64,000 bases of DNA from CAZVYN01 sp964631125 (GTDB taxonomy: Bacteria > Eisenbacteria > RBG-16-71-46 > CAIMUX01): the NCBI GenBank assembly GCA_964631125.1, contig CAZVYN010000008.1:1-64000 (forward strand). Direction: 5' to 3'. Position numbers and translations under genes: made by a program. The notes under the pieces were generated by a model. That model saw only the letters and a program-made list of their open reading frames with translations. It was not told where the DNA came from and made no database searches. Numbering within the stretch: the first letter of the stretch is position 1; each line of letters starts with the position of its first letter. Shown here one piece after another: positions 42,348-50,571 of the stretch.

Positions 42348-42449
42348 ACTGTTACAACCGCATAGCAGCAAGACCGAGGCCAACGCTGTGGCTGGTCTCA
42401 TTTCGGCCGAGCCAACGGGTCGTTTCGCGATCGGCGGAGGATGGATCAC

Positions 42450-42505
42450 CGCTACGGCGCTATGCCGCTACGGCGCTATGCCGCTACGGCGCTATGCCGC
42501 TATGC
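42450..42505. repeat. 16-bp tandem repeat array
   Basis: Three perfect copies of CGCTACGGCGCTATGC, each composed of two 8-bp near-repeats, plus a half copy (CGCTATGC). It lies 70 nt downstream of the comM stop. Confidence 0.9.
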
Positions 42506-42575
42506 CGCGGTGCGCGCCAAGCGAGCCGTGACCCTGCCGTCGTTCGTCCATCGCTCCTCCGCCGCTCCGCACTCC

Positions 42576-44219
42576 TCACCCACTCCGGTCTCCCCGATCC
42601 AACATCCGGTATCCGATCGCCTCGATGACATGGCGCGCTTCGATTTCCTCGCTCTCGGCGAGGTCGGCGATGGTTCGGGCGACGCGTAGAGATCGGTGTA
42701 CAGCGCGCGCGCTGAGGGAGAAGCGATCGGCGGCGGCGTGAAGCATGCCGTGGGGCTTGGGCGCGAGGCGGACATGTCGCTCCAAGTCGACGAGCCCCAT
42801 CTGCGCGTTGCAGAAGACGCCCTCACGGTCGGCAAACCTTGCTCTCTGGAGTTCGCGCGCAGCTTCGACCCGCGCCCGGACGGTGGCGGAACTCTCGGCG
42901 CTGATACTCTCGGAGCTCGCGATCTCGGAGCGTTCGTCACTCGCGCCCATGAGCTCCTGCGCCGTCACAGGCGGCGCGTCGACATGGAGATCGAGCCGAT
43001 CGAGGAGCGGGCCGCCGATGCGTCCTTGATACGACGCGACTTGATGCGGCGTGCAGCGGCAGGCGCGCCTTGGATGCCCGGTGAATCCACAGGGGCAGGC
43101 GTTCATCGCGGCGACGAGCTGGAAACGACAGGGCAAACGAACCGAGCGTCCCGCTCGGACGAGAGAGATCGTTCCTTCCTCGAGCGGCTGCCGAAGCAGA
43201 TCGAGAACGGATCCGCGAAACTCCGGCAGCTCGTCGAGGAAGAGGACGCCTCGATGGGCGAGGGAGATCTCACCGGGACGCGGCCAAGCGCCGCCTCCGA
43301 CGAGCCCCGCGCCGGTGATCGAGTGGTGCGGCGCACGAAATGGACGTTCGGTGAGACGGCGCGCGCCGGGCGCGAGCAGGCCGGCCACGCTATGAACAAC
43401 CGTCGCCTCCAACGCCTCTCGCGGATCGAGTCGCGGCAAGATTCCGGGCAGCGCTTGCGCGAGGAGCGACTTGCCGGCGCCGGGTGGACCGACGAACAGG
43501 AGGTTGTGGCCCCCGGCGGCCGCGATCTCCAACGCGCGGCGTGGGCCGGCTTGGCCGCGGATGCGAGTGAGGTCGACATACTCTCTCCTCCTAGCGGCTG
43601 CCTCGGGAACTGGAGTCGAAGGGTCGACCGCCGTCGTCGCGACGACTTCCTTCAGCGGTTCACCTCCGTTCAGCGCGGCGACGATCTCGGAAAGTGAGGA
43701 AACAGGAACGAGCCGCACGTCCCCAACGCCAACCGCCTCCGCGAGATTCGCCTCGGGCAGGATGAGCCGCCGCCGATGTGACGCTTCCGCCGCGAGCGCC
43801 ATGGAGAGCGCGCCGCGAACCGCCCGCACGCTCCCATCGAGCGCGAGTTCACCGGAGACCGGCGTGGCTCGGAGAGCGTCGGCGGGAACCTGACCCGACG
43901 CCAGCAAGATTCCGAGCGCGATCGGCAGGTCGAGCCCGGAACCTTCCTTGCGCAATTCGGCCGGTGCGAGGTTCACGGTGACATGTCGATCGGGGAGTCG
44001 CAGGCCGCTGCTGCGAAACGCCGCCGAGATCCGCTCGCGGCTCTCGCGCACCGACGTGTCGGGCAGTCCGACCAGACTCACCTGCGGATACCCGGAGTCG
44101 ACCGAGACCTGCACCTCGACCGAGACGGCTTCGATGCCGACGAGCGTGAAGGTCTCGACGGTGGCGCGGCCTTGGCCGACCGGTTCGCGGGCGTCGGTGT
44201 CGAACGGATCGGCGAGCAC
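42576..44219 (-). CDS. comM: ComM/YifB-family Mg-chelatase-like AAA+ ATPase
   Basis: This 547-residue protein is assigned a GTG start at 44219 because AAGGGAGC stands just upstream; in-frame upstream codons lack support. Parts in order are the N-terminal ChlI-like domain (VETFTLVGIEAVSVEVQV, VGLPDTSVRESRERISAAF), a middle Lon-like region, an AAA+ core with Walker A GPPGAGKS (Lys250), Walker B GVLFLDELPEF and the zinc-binding NACPCG/RRACRCTP motif, and the C-terminal Mg_chelatase lid. ComM acts as a hexameric helicase promoting branch migration during natural transformation; elsewhere the family may have other DNA roles. Confidence 0.93.
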   Translation of the reverse strand: MLADPFDTDAREPVGQGRATVETFTLVGIEAVSVEVQVSVDSGYPQVSLVGLPDTSVRESRERISAAFRSSGLRLPDRHVTVNLAPAELRKEGSGLDLPIALGILLASGQVPADALRATPVSGELALDGSVRAVRGALSMALAAEASHRRRLILPEANLAEAVGVGDVRLVPVSSLSEIVAALNGGEPLKEVVATTAVDPSTPVPEAAARRREYVDLTRIRGQAGPRRALEIAAAGGHNLLFVGPPGAGKSLLAQALPGILPRLDPREALEATVVHSVAGLLAPGARRLTERPFRAPHHSITGAGLVGGGAWPRPGEISLAHRGVLFLDELPEFRGSVLDLLRQPLEEGTISLVRAGRSVRLPCRFQLVAAMNACPCGFTGHPRRACRCTPHQVASYQGRIGGPLLDRLDLHVDAPPVTAQELMGASDERSEIASSESISAESSATVRARVEAARELQRARFADREGVFCNAQMGLVDLERHVRLAPKPHGMLHAAADRFSLSARAVHRSLRVARTIADLAESEEIEARHVIEAIGYRMLDRGDRSG

Positions 44220-44343
44220 GATGCTCCCTTTCGTTGAGCGGACGTCGACGCGCCGACATCCAGAGGAGAAGAGGAGCAAAGGTCGGACCAGCGCGGCTAG
44301 AATGACGCCCCGCCGGGGACGAACCCCATCGCAGGAGGCTCCG

Positions 44344-44487
44344 ATGTCCGAGATCGCACGAATGCTCGATCAGTTCGATCGCGCCTGGAAGGGGGAGGCG
44401 TGGCACGGCCCGTCGCTCCATGAGTTGATCGACGATCTCAGTCCCGAAGAGGCCGCGACGACCTCTCGGCTGCGCGCGCAGGCGTAG
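44344..44487 (+). pseudogene. Truncated DinB-family gene (N-terminal remnant)
   Basis: ATG 44344 has a perfect AGGAGG and encodes 47 residues: MLDQFDRAWKGEAWHGPSL, then HELIDDLSPEEAAT. This is the usual start of DinB proteins (LDQLxRAYxGxAWHGPSL). The frame then ends at a TAG after SRLRAQA, with none of the remaining roughly 110 residues or the later His ligands. The ribosome binding site is intact, so a short peptide may still be made. It is probably a deletion remnant, with the next gene beginning 32 nt later. Confidence 0.7.
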
Positions 44488-44519
44488 CTCACGTGCTGAC
44501 TCCTGGAGGACAGAAAGAG

Positions 44520-45734
44520 ATGGGTATCGAAGTCACGCCTTGCGCGTCGCTCGAAGAGGTGACCGGCGCGTTCGCGCCGATCTGGCACTACTTCGGCGGG
44601 CGGCCGACGCCCGAGGATATAGAGCGGTTCTCCACCCTCCTTCCGATCGACCGCGTCCACGCCGCGCGGGAGAACGGGCGAATCATCGGGGGGGCGAGTT
44701 CCTTTCCGTTCGAGATGACGACGCCAGGCGGAACGGTGCGCGCGGCCGGCACGACAGTCGTCGGTGTGCTCCCGACCCATCGCCGCCGCGGCGTGCTCCG
44801 TTCCATGATGCGGGCGCAACTCGACGCGATTCACGAGCGACAGGAGCCAGTCGCCTATCTCTGGGCCTCCGAAGAGACGATCTACGGACGCTTCGGCTAC
44901 GGGATGGCGTCGGTCAGTTGTGACTTCGACCTGCCCAAGTCGCACGGCGAGTTCGTGCAGCGGTTCGAACCGCGGGGCGAACTCAGGATGCTGGAAGAAG
45001 AGGAAGCGCTCGCTCCGTTCGCGGAGATCTATGAACGCGTGCGGCCGCTCCATCCAGGGATGTTCGCGCGTTCAGAGGACTGGTGGAAGCTCCGCAAGTT
45101 GAACGACCCCGAGGCTCGGCGAGCCGGCGGCGGTCCGTTGAATCGGATTCTGCTGACGCTGGATGGGAGGCCCGAGGCGTACGCGCTCTATCGGATGCAT
45201 CAGTCGCTCGAACTCGGGATCAGCTCCGGGCATATCAGCGTGATCGAAGCGATCGGAACCTCGCCGGACGCGACGCGGGAGACCTGGCGGTTTCTCCTGG
45301 ATATCGATTGGACCGCGCGCGTGAAGGCGCAGCTCCTACCGATCGACCACCCGCTGTTCCTCTTGCTCGCGCGCCCGCGGATGATGCGGCTTCGAGTCGC
45401 CGACGCGCTCTGGGTGCGCCTGGTCGACGTCAACGCAGCGCTCGCCGCGCGCAGCTACGGTCCGGGAGGGCCGGTAGTGCTCGAGGTCGCCGATGCGTTC
45501 TGCCCCTGGAACGCGGGGCGATTTCGCGTGAGCCGCGACGGCGTCGAGAGGACGACCGCGGAAGCTGATCTCTCGCTCGACGTGACCGCGCTCGGCTCGA
45601 TGTACCTGGGCGGATTCAGCGCGGAACGACTCGCGCAAGCGGGACGCGGGGCGGAGTTGCGCGCGGGGGGCCTGACCCGAGCCACCAACATCTTCGCGGC
45701 AGATCGCGCGCCGTGGTGTCCGGAGATCTTCTAG
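44520..45734 (+). CDS. Eis-family GNAT acetyltransferase
   Basis: This 404-residue protein starts at ATG 44520 (GGAGG ten bases upstream). The N-terminal GNAT has the acetyl-CoA loop VVGVLPTHRRRGVLRSMMRAQLD and the Eis-type AYLWASEETIYGRFGYGMAS. The second GNAT-like middle and a C-terminal sterol-carrier-protein-like domain (DVNAALAARSYGPGGP, DLSLDVTALGSMYLGGFSA) follow, in the full Eis layout. Eis proteins acetylate aminoglycosides, peptides or protein lysines; a chromosomal copy like this is usually of unknown substrate. The C-terminal carboxylate, normally catalytic, is present (residues PEIF). Confidence 0.9.
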   Translation: MGIEVTPCASLEEVTGAFAPIWHYFGGRPTPEDIERFSTLLPIDRVHAARENGRIIGGASSFPFEMTTPGGTVRAAGTTVVGVLPTHRRRGVLRSMMRAQLDAIHERQEPVAYLWASEETIYGRFGYGMASVSCDFDLPKSHGEFVQRFEPRGELRMLEEEEALAPFAEIYERVRPLHPGMFARSEDWWKLRKLNDPEARRAGGGPLNRILLTLDGRPEAYALYRMHQSLELGISSGHISVIEAIGTSPDATRETWRFLLDIDWTARVKAQLLPIDHPLFLLLARPRMMRLRVADALWVRLVDVNAALAARSYGPGGPVVLEVADAFCPWNAGRFRVSRDGVERTTAEADLSLDVTALGSMYLGGFSAERLAQAGRGAELRAGGLTRATNIFAADRAPWCPEIF

Positions 45735-45746
45735 CTCACGCTTCGA

Positions 45747-47522
45747 TCAGAACTCCACGATCTCCGGACTGGTCGCGAGGAAGTCGATCGGGCGGAAACG
45801 TCGCTCGCCGAACGCCGTCGTGGAGTACGGATCGTGTTCGACGGGAAGGTTCGGATACCACGCGAAGCGCAGTTGGAGCGGGCCGATCCCGTACTTGGCG
45901 TTGTGCAGCCGCAGGCCCGCTCCGAGGCCGGAGTAATAGTCTTGGTCGAACAAGCTATTGCCGCGTGAGCCGATGATGTCTATATCGGCAAACGTGAACA
46001 GAGCGATGCTGACGCCGCCCGGTCGCCAGGGCGTAAAGGTGACCGACTCGAGGTTCACCAAGAAGCGCTCCAATCCGACAACGGTGTGGTCATAGGTGAC
46101 GCCACGGATGGCGTCGTCGCCGCTGAGATCGATGCTGTCGTCCGCGAAGCGCTCGATTCCGGTGATGTACTGCGCGTGCAAGAAGTGCCGGAAGCGGAAC
46201 TCTCCGCGGCGCTGGAGCTCGCTGAAGCAGAGGGTTCGAAGGCGGAGCACTCCGTGGTTGAAGCCGCCATCCTCGGGGTAGCCGCCGATCCGCATCTCCC
46301 CGACTCCATAGCCGACTTTGGTGTGAGTCTCCGCCGCCGCCAACGTGGCGGACAGATACGGCCGACGGCGGAACTCCTCGTCGGCCAGCCCGAACGTCAC
46401 CCGAGCGAGAAAGCCGCAAGGGATGTCCTGGGTGCGGCCGAAGTTGTACAGAAGGTTTGCTCGGTCGTACCGACTCTGGATGAACGCCACACTGCCGAGC
46501 AGATGCCGCGCGTGGTGGTACTGGAAGAGACTGGACTCCGTCACGTCGGGTCGCTTGGTGAAGCGGAGACTCCTCGAGCGGGCGCTGAAGAAGAGAAAAC
46601 GTCGAAAGTCCGAGCCGTCGTCCGTCATTTTCAGCGGGATCGGTCGGCCGATCCACAGGTCGACCAGCTCGGAAGTATTGTCGTCCACGGTGGCGAGTGA
46701 GTCTTTGACCGTGTTTCGAGTCCGGATCAAGTCGAGGCCGCCGGCGTAGTCGAGCAATGGCGAGACGAGCGCTCGGGCGAATGAGATGCGCGTCGTTTCC
46801 GCGCTCGGTCGATCCGCGTAGGCCAACTCTCCCGCGATAAAGGAGCGCCCGAAGTTCGAGACGGAGTAACCGGCGTCGAACCCGGAGCCCGGAGCGGCCT
46901 GCGGAATGAACGTGACGCCGACCGAGGCGCGATGACCGAGGCCCAGGAGATTCTGCTCACTCACGTCCACGTCGATCCGGTTTCCCTCCTTCAGACTGCC
47001 CGACACCTCGAGTCCCCATCGGTCCTTCACCAGGACGAGGACCTCGACGGAGTCGGCGCCCGCCGGGTGCGGTTCGACGACGATGCGCGCGTCGTCGAAG
47101 AACGGCAGTCCTCGCAACATGCGTTCGCTGTCGGCCAGGCGAAATGGAGAGAGGATGTCTCCTTCCCCGAACAGCAGGTTGTTCCTCACGGTGACGTCGC
47201 GCGTTTGCGAGTGGAGCGTGTTCAAGAGACGGGACAGCCTCGATGTGCCTGTTCGGGTCGTGTCGTCGATCGAGGGACCGAAAACAGGGAGAACTTTGAC
47301 CCGGATCCGGGCGATGCGTTTCCCCTCGGACGAAGCGAAGCGTCCGACGTTCTCATGCGGATTGGTCGCTGAGACGGGAGGGCCGACTTCGGCCTCGGGT
47401 GGGACGTCGGAGGAGTCGGCGCTCGTTGCGGGTGAGGGCGCTGGATCCTGCGCGCGTGCGTGATCACGCGCCGTGGCGAGCGTCAGCAGGAGGGAGAGAA
47501 CGATCAGCGTCGGCCGGGACAT
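45747..47522 (-). CDS. BamA/TamA-like outer-membrane surface antigen
   Basis: This protein of about 591 residues starts at ATG 47522, giving a signal peptide (MSRPTLIVLSLLLTLATARD) and a Pro/Ser-rich stretch. One or two POTRA-like domains follow (LFGEGDILSPFRLADSERMLRGLPFFDDARIVV), then a 16-stranded Bac_surface_Ag-type barrel ending in FGERRFRPIDFLA. Its single POTRA and Omp85 barrel make it a specialised Omp85 protein rather than the essential BamA. Longer upstream frames run over a response-regulator remnant on the other strand. A hydrophobic C-terminal Phe (EIVEF) matches barrel proteins. Confidence 0.82.
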   Translation of the reverse strand: MSRPTLIVLSLLLTLATARDHARAQDPAPSPATSADSSDVPPEAEVGPPVSATNPHENVGRFASSEGKRIARIRVKVLPVFGPSIDDTTRTGTSRLSRLLNTLHSQTRDVTVRNNLLFGEGDILSPFRLADSERMLRGLPFFDDARIVVEPHPAGADSVEVLVLVKDRWGLEVSGSLKEGNRIDVDVSEQNLLGLGHRASVGVTFIPQAAPGSGFDAGYSVSNFGRSFIAGELAYADRPSAETTRISFARALVSPLLDYAGGLDLIRTRNTVKDSLATVDDNTSELVDLWIGRPIPLKMTDDGSDFRRFLFFSARSRSLRFTKRPDVTESSLFQYHHARHLLGSVAFIQSRYDRANLLYNFGRTQDIPCGFLARVTFGLADEEFRRRPYLSATLAAAETHTKVGYGVGEMRIGGYPEDGGFNHGVLRLRTLCFSELQRRGEFRFRHFLHAQYITGIERFADDSIDLSGDDAIRGVTYDHTVVGLERFLVNLESVTFTPWRPGGVSIALFTFADIDIIGSRGNSLFDQDYYSGLGAGLRLHNAKYGIGPLQLRFAWYPNLPVEHDPYSTTAFGERRFRPIDFLATSPEIVEF

Positions 47523-47657
47523 CTCCAGCACAGCCTGATGCACGAACCGAGTTGCGAGCAACGACCCTTCTTGACGACCTGTCATCCTTGCCGTCGCCGG
47601 ATCGCTCGTCGCGAGCGGTGCTGGTCGCGCTCGAATCTCTTCTTCGGACTTCCGGCC

Positions 47658-47777
47658 TACCACCTCGGCGCTCGCGTCTACATGGCGGAGCTGCGGAAGA
47701 ATCTGGAGGACGATCCGGCGCAACCGAAGTGGCTGCTGACCGAGCCGGGTGTCGGGTATCGATTGCGGGACGAATAG
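47658..47777 (+). pseudogene. C-terminal fragment of a KdpE/OmpR-type response regulator
   Basis: The last 38 codons of this frame read RVYMAELRKNLEDDP, then KWLLTEPGVGYRLRDE and a stop, the exact style of the KdpE C-terminal winged helix. Nothing upstream continues the family: no receiver domain, no start, and the frame runs into the reverse BamA-like gene. It is therefore an isolated gene remnant from a lost kdp-type two-component locus or a transferred fragment. Confidence 0.75.
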
Positions 47778-47789
47778 AAATACCGGATA

Positions 47790-47823
47790 CGCCGAGAGCC
47801 GCACTTCTGCGGCTCCCGGCGTC
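47790..47823 (-). terminator. Terminator after the fasciclin gene
   Basis: ACGCCG-GGAGCCGCA-GAAG-TGCGGCTCT-CGGCGT on the reverse strand forms a long hairpin, 32 nt past the fasciclin stop, followed by TATCCGGTATTTC. The position and stability fit a terminator with a weak U-tract. Confidence 0.65.
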
Positions 47824-47855
47824 TAGTGGAACTGACTCGACGAGGACGGCAGCCG

Positions 47856-48413
47856 TTACTTCGGGAGGACCACGCTGTCGATGACGTGGATCACGCCGTT
47901 GGTGGTCTCGATGTCGGTCTTGATGACTCGGGCCTGATCGATCATCACTCCGCCGTCCTTCACCGCGACGGTGAGCGACTGGCCGTTGACGGTCGCCGCC
48001 GACTTCAGCCCCACGACATCCTTGGCCATGACCTGACCAGCGACGACGTGGTAGGTGAGGATCGCGATCAGCTTCTCCTTGTTCTCAGGCTTCAGCAGCG
48101 TGGCGATCGTGCCTTCGGGCAGCTTGGCGAATGCCTCATCGGTCGGGGCGAAGACGGTGAACGGTCCCTTCCCCTTGAGGGTCTCGACCAGTCCGGCCGC
48201 CTGGAGCGCGGCCGCGAGGGTCTTGAAAGTTCCCGCGGCCACCGCGGTGTCGACGATGTCCATCTGCTTCACGGTGTTTGTGTTCACTGCGTTCGTGCTC
48301 ACCTTCGTTGCCTCCTTCTTGTCGTACTTCTGCCCTGCGGGACTCATTCCTGCGGTGAAGAGCAGGGCGCTTCCCGCGAGAGTTGCGATCGTTCGTGGCT
48401 TCCAGATCTTCAC
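47856..48413 (-). CDS. Secreted fasciclin-domain protein
   Basis: This 185-residue protein starts at GTG 48413, where AAGGAGA stands six bases upstream. It has a signal peptide (TIATLAGSALLFTAGMSPA), a Lys/Thr/Asn linker, and one fasciclin (FAS1) domain: DIVDTAVAAGTFKTLAAAL, GPFTVFAPTDEAFAKLP, ILTYHVVAGQVMAKD, NGVIHVIDSVVLP. Both FAS1 motifs (H1 and H2) are clear. Such proteins are secreted or periplasmic adhesion factors. It lies 55 nt downstream of DUF378. Confidence 0.93.
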   Translation of the reverse strand: MKIWKPRTIATLAGSALLFTAGMSPAGQKYDKKEATKVSTNAVNTNTVKQMDIVDTAVAAGTFKTLAAALQAAGLVETLKGKGPFTVFAPTDEAFAKLPEGTIATLLKPENKEKLIAILTYHVVAGQVMAKDVVGLKSAATVNGQSLTVAVKDGGVMIDQARVIKTDIETTNGVIHVIDSVVLPK

Positions 48414-48468
48414 TGTCGATCTCCTTCGGTTGTGACTGTTAGGCATGGGATTGAGGCAGGTCGGTGGG

Positions 48469-48711
48469 TCAGCGCGAGTGGACGGCCACGCGCGCGGGCT
48501 GCCAGCGTTCCTGGATCCGCTTCCAGAGGAGGCCCTGATAGACGCCGGCCGCGCCGACGAGCAGGTAGACCACGCTGGTCAGCGCGGAGGTGTCGCCGAA
48601 TTGCCGACCGAAGAGGGTCGCGACGAGGTCGAACTTCGCGGCGCCGACCAGGCCCCAGTTGAGTGCGCCGACGATCGTCAGCACGGCTGCCAGCACATCG
48701 AGCTTCTTCAT
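48469..48711 (-). CDS. DUF378-family membrane protein
   Basis: This 80-residue protein (ATG 48711) carries the DUF378 pattern MKKLDVLAAVLTIVGALNWG, then FDLVATLFG and a second helix LTSVVYLLVGAAGVYQGLL. It is a two-helix inner-membrane protein of unknown role. It is probably co-transcribed with the fasciclin gene. The divergent start from the XRE-cupin gene gives a 180-nt intergenic region with an AT-rich promoter-like stretch. Confidence 0.92.
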   Translation of the reverse strand: MKKLDVLAAVLTIVGALNWGLVGAAKFDLVATLFGRQFGDTSALTSVVYLLVGAAGVYQGLLWKRIQERWQPARVAVHSR

Positions 48712-48833
48712 GAGAGTTCCTTTCGCTCTGGCGATCGACCTGGTTGGATCTGTCGCTCGCCCTGTTTCGACAGTGGTAGTATGATGACAATCGATTTTAG
48801 TTCTAGGAAATATTGCTTCACACTCAAGATCGT

Positions 48834-48844
48834 TTGACTGTCAA
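48834..48844. promoter_or_regulatory. Short palindrome upstream of XRE-cupin gene
   Basis: TTGAC-T-GTCAA lies between the divergent DUF378 and XRE-cupin genes, next to AT-rich DNA. It may be an operator for the XRE regulator; the length is small, so this is weak. Confidence 0.3.
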
Positions 48845-48891
48845 TACGCCAAGAGTCGCGGAAGTTGAACCTCACGCAAAAGGAGCGGCCG

Positions 48892-49479
48892 TTGCTTTCG
48901 AACACGCTGTCCCAGGGTCTGGAATCGTATGGAATCGGAGGGAAGCTGCGCGGACTTCGGCTGGGAAAACAGATGGGTCTGGTCGAACTCGGGCGCCACA
49001 CCGGGCTGTCCTCCGCGCTGCTCTCGAAGATCGAGCGCGGAAAGCTCTTTCCCACGCTCCCGACTCTCCTGCGTATCGCGATGGTCTTCGGCGTCAGCCT
49101 CGACTTCTTCTTCTCCCGCGATCTCAAGCGGAGCACGGTCGCCATCGTGAGGAAGGCGGAGAGGTCGCGTTTTCCGGAGAGCCCGGACGGCGGACCGCTC
49201 GCCTACCACTTCGAGTCGCTCGACTTCACCGCGAACGACCGGAAGCTGAGCGCGTTTCTCGCGGAGTTCGAAGCGTTGGAGCCAAAAGAGCTCCGCACCC
49301 ATGCGCACGGGAGCGCCGAGTTCCTCTACTTGATCAGCGGGAAACTGGCGCTGACCGTGGACTCGGAGGAGCATCTCTTGGGAGCGGGTGACTCGGTCTA
49401 CTTCGACTCGACCGAGCCGCACTCCTACCGACGCGTCGGTTCGGCGAAGTGCGCGGCGGTCGTGGTGACCTTGCCCTAG
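48892..49479 (+). CDS. XRE-family regulator with C-terminal cupin
   Basis: The TTG at 48892 is favoured because AAGGAG lies six bases upstream, giving 195 residues; a TTG at 48865 would add nine. The N-terminal helix-turn-helix (KLRGLRLGKQMGLVELGRHTGLSSALLSKIERGK) is followed by a cupin_2 domain (ELRTHAHGSAEFLYLISGKLALTV, GDSVYFDSTEPHSYRR) whose His/Glu/His pattern could bind metal or ligand. Such proteins regulate small-molecule or stress genes, often a divergent neighbour, here perhaps DUF378-fasciclin. Confidence 0.9.
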   Translation: MLSNTLSQGLESYGIGGKLRGLRLGKQMGLVELGRHTGLSSALLSKIERGKLFPTLPTLLRIAMVFGVSLDFFFSRDLKRSTVAIVRKAERSRFPESPDGGPLAYHFESLDFTANDRKLSAFLAEFEALEPKELRTHAHGSAEFLYLISGKLALTVDSEEHLLGAGDSVYFDSTEPHSYRRVGSAKCAAVVVTLP

Positions 49480-49513
49480 CCGTGGCGCCACTCTCGTCCG
49501 GTGCGCTCGCTGA

Positions 49514-49573
49514 CTACATTCGCGGCCTCACTCGCAACCTCATTCGCCGCCTCATTCGCCGCCTCATTCGGCC
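49514..49573. repeat. Five 12-bp tandem repeats after the XRE gene
   Basis: Units near CCTCATTCGCCG: two perfect, three varied. The array begins 35 nt past the XRE-cupin stop. A reverse-strand frame through it (residues NEAANEAANE) is not a gene. Confidence 0.85.
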
Positions 49574-49612
49574 TCGCTATGATCCCCGCGCTGGCGAAGC
49601 AGCTCCGCTCGG

Positions 49613-50083
49613 TCAATAAGAGTCCGGAAAGCTCCCGTTCCATCTCCGCGCGAGGTTCACGAACGCGATGTCGGCTGCTACCCCACAGACCAGCCAGACG
49701 TAGCGATAGACCTCTCTCGGCGTTGTCATGACTCGGATCTCGGAGGCCGCGACGGTCACGGTATTGCGAGTTGCCTCCGACTCCAGGGATCCCCATCGCG
49801 GGAGGCGAGCGACGACCACGACGGACGAATCGCTGAAGCAATTGGCCTGGATCAGTTCGCCGCGCAGCGCCGTTCCGTCAATTCGCACGAGTTCGACGGG
49901 AAGCGGCAGGCTGGCTCGAACGCGAGCGCAATCCTCGTAGGAGACAGGTCTCCCTTCCGCCTCATCCGTGTGGATTCCCCACATGTAACCGTCGACGGTG
50001 CAGCCGGTGAGTGCGACGCACGCAATTGCGGCGGACAGCATCCGTAGTGACGGCGATGCGGATCCTGGCCTCCAAATCGTCAA
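49613..50083 (-). CDS. Lipoprotein of unknown function downstream of brnA
   Basis: The frame starts at TTG 50083, overlapping the brnA stop by four bases (TTGA), which gives an Arg-containing n-region before the h-region and lipobox (LSAAIACVALTGC). The ATG at 50041 is the alternative. The mature part (about 125 residues) holds a beta-rich domain (VELVRIDGTALRGELIQANC, SSVVVVARLPRWG, NTVTVAASEIRVMTTPREV) ending in a hydrophobic VWLVCGVAADIAFV. The family is unknown. Tight linkage to an antitoxin-like gene may be chance. Confidence 0.65.
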   Translation of the reverse strand: MTIWRPGSASPSLRMLSAAIACVALTGCTVDGYMWGIHTDEAEGRPVSYEDCARVRASLPLPVELVRIDGTALRGELIQANCFSDSSVVVVARLPRWGSLESEATRNTVTVAASEIRVMTTPREVYRYVWLVCGVAADIAFVNLARRWNGSFPDSY

Positions 50084-50298
50084 GCGACCGACTTCCAGGC
50101 AACCGACAAGCGCTTCTTACTCGATGCGCAGTCGCGCAAGTACAGGTTGATCAGAGTCTGGTAAGGGATGCCGGAGTCCTCCGCCATCCGCTTGAAGTAC
50201 TCGATCGTCTGCTCGTCCAGCCGAATGGTGACCTGACGCTTCAACCGCGAGGCGTAGGGGTTTCGCCGAGCCTTCGAGAAGTCGTATTCCTTCCTCAT
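50080..50298 (-). CDS. brnA: BrnA-like ribbon-helix-helix antitoxin (orphan)
   Basis: This 72-residue protein (ATG 50298, GGAGGAG upstream) has the BrnA/CopG RHH core: LKRQVTIRLDEQTIEYFKRMAEDSGIPYQTLINLYLRDC. In BrnT-BrnA systems BrnA neutralises the BrnT ribonuclease and represses the operon. Here the upstream toxin gene is reduced to a 20-codon remnant, so this is an antitoxin-only locus; it may persist as a regulator or as protection against incoming BrnT. Confidence 0.85.
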   Translation of the reverse strand: MRKEYDFSKARRNPYASRLKRQVTIRLDEQTIEYFKRMAEDSGIPYQTLINLYLRDCASSKKRLSVAWKSVA

Positions 50299-50320
50299 AT
50301 TCTCCTCCTCTCGATGTAGA

Positions 50321-50383
50321 TCACCTGCTCCGTTCGTTCGCGAGGGCCTGGCGAGGATCCCATTCGAACCGCAGCTCGATCAT
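50321..50383 (-). pseudogene. brnT: brnT remnant (toxin N-terminus only)
   Basis: ATG 50383 encodes MIELRFEWDPRQALANERSR and then TGA. The FEWDPxxAxxNxxK-like start is diagnostic for BrnT, but the following 70 residues with the catalytic site are gone, and only 22 nt separate this stop from the BrnA start. An internal deletion joined the toxin start nearly to the antitoxin gene. The gene would have been about 90 codons. It sits in the expected operon position. Confidence 0.75.
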
Positions 50384-50571
50384 ACGTACACTGTAACTAC
50401 ACCGCGTAGTGTCGACGCAAGGTCGAGCTTGTTCAGCCGTGCGTCACGGCGCCGGGAACAGGCTCCGGAGTAGCTGCCGGCGAATGACGCTTGGGCCCAG
50501 TCCGATCGGACGCGATACTCCCCAGCCATGACTCCACCGACCGACCGACTTCCGCCGGAGACGTGCTCGCG

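Larger units (their letters stand above)
42217..42575. other. Gene-free region between ompA-like and comM genes
   Basis: These 359 bases hold no convincing gene. On the reverse strand they form the leader of the OmpA-like gene, with one probable RNA structure (42306-42347), and they contain the 16-bp tandem array at 42450. A short lipoprotein-like frame here (ending at 42126) is considered spurious. Confidence 0.6.

Noticed and set aside
42300..42352. Cyclic-di-GMP or other known riboswitch
   Set aside because: Superficial GGGTGGGAC-like wording was seen, but the conserved GCAAAGC and receptor helices of the class are absent.
42126..42449. Short reverse frame with a lipoprotein-like start (ALASVLLLCGC)
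   Set aside because: It overlaps the OmpA-like N-terminus in another frame, and its later residues have no domain character. The signal-like start is probably chance.
49476..49841. Reverse frame of 121 codons through the 12-bp array
   Set aside because: Its C-terminal NEAANEAANE is a translation of tandem DNA repeats, and it overlaps the lipoprotein gene in another frame.
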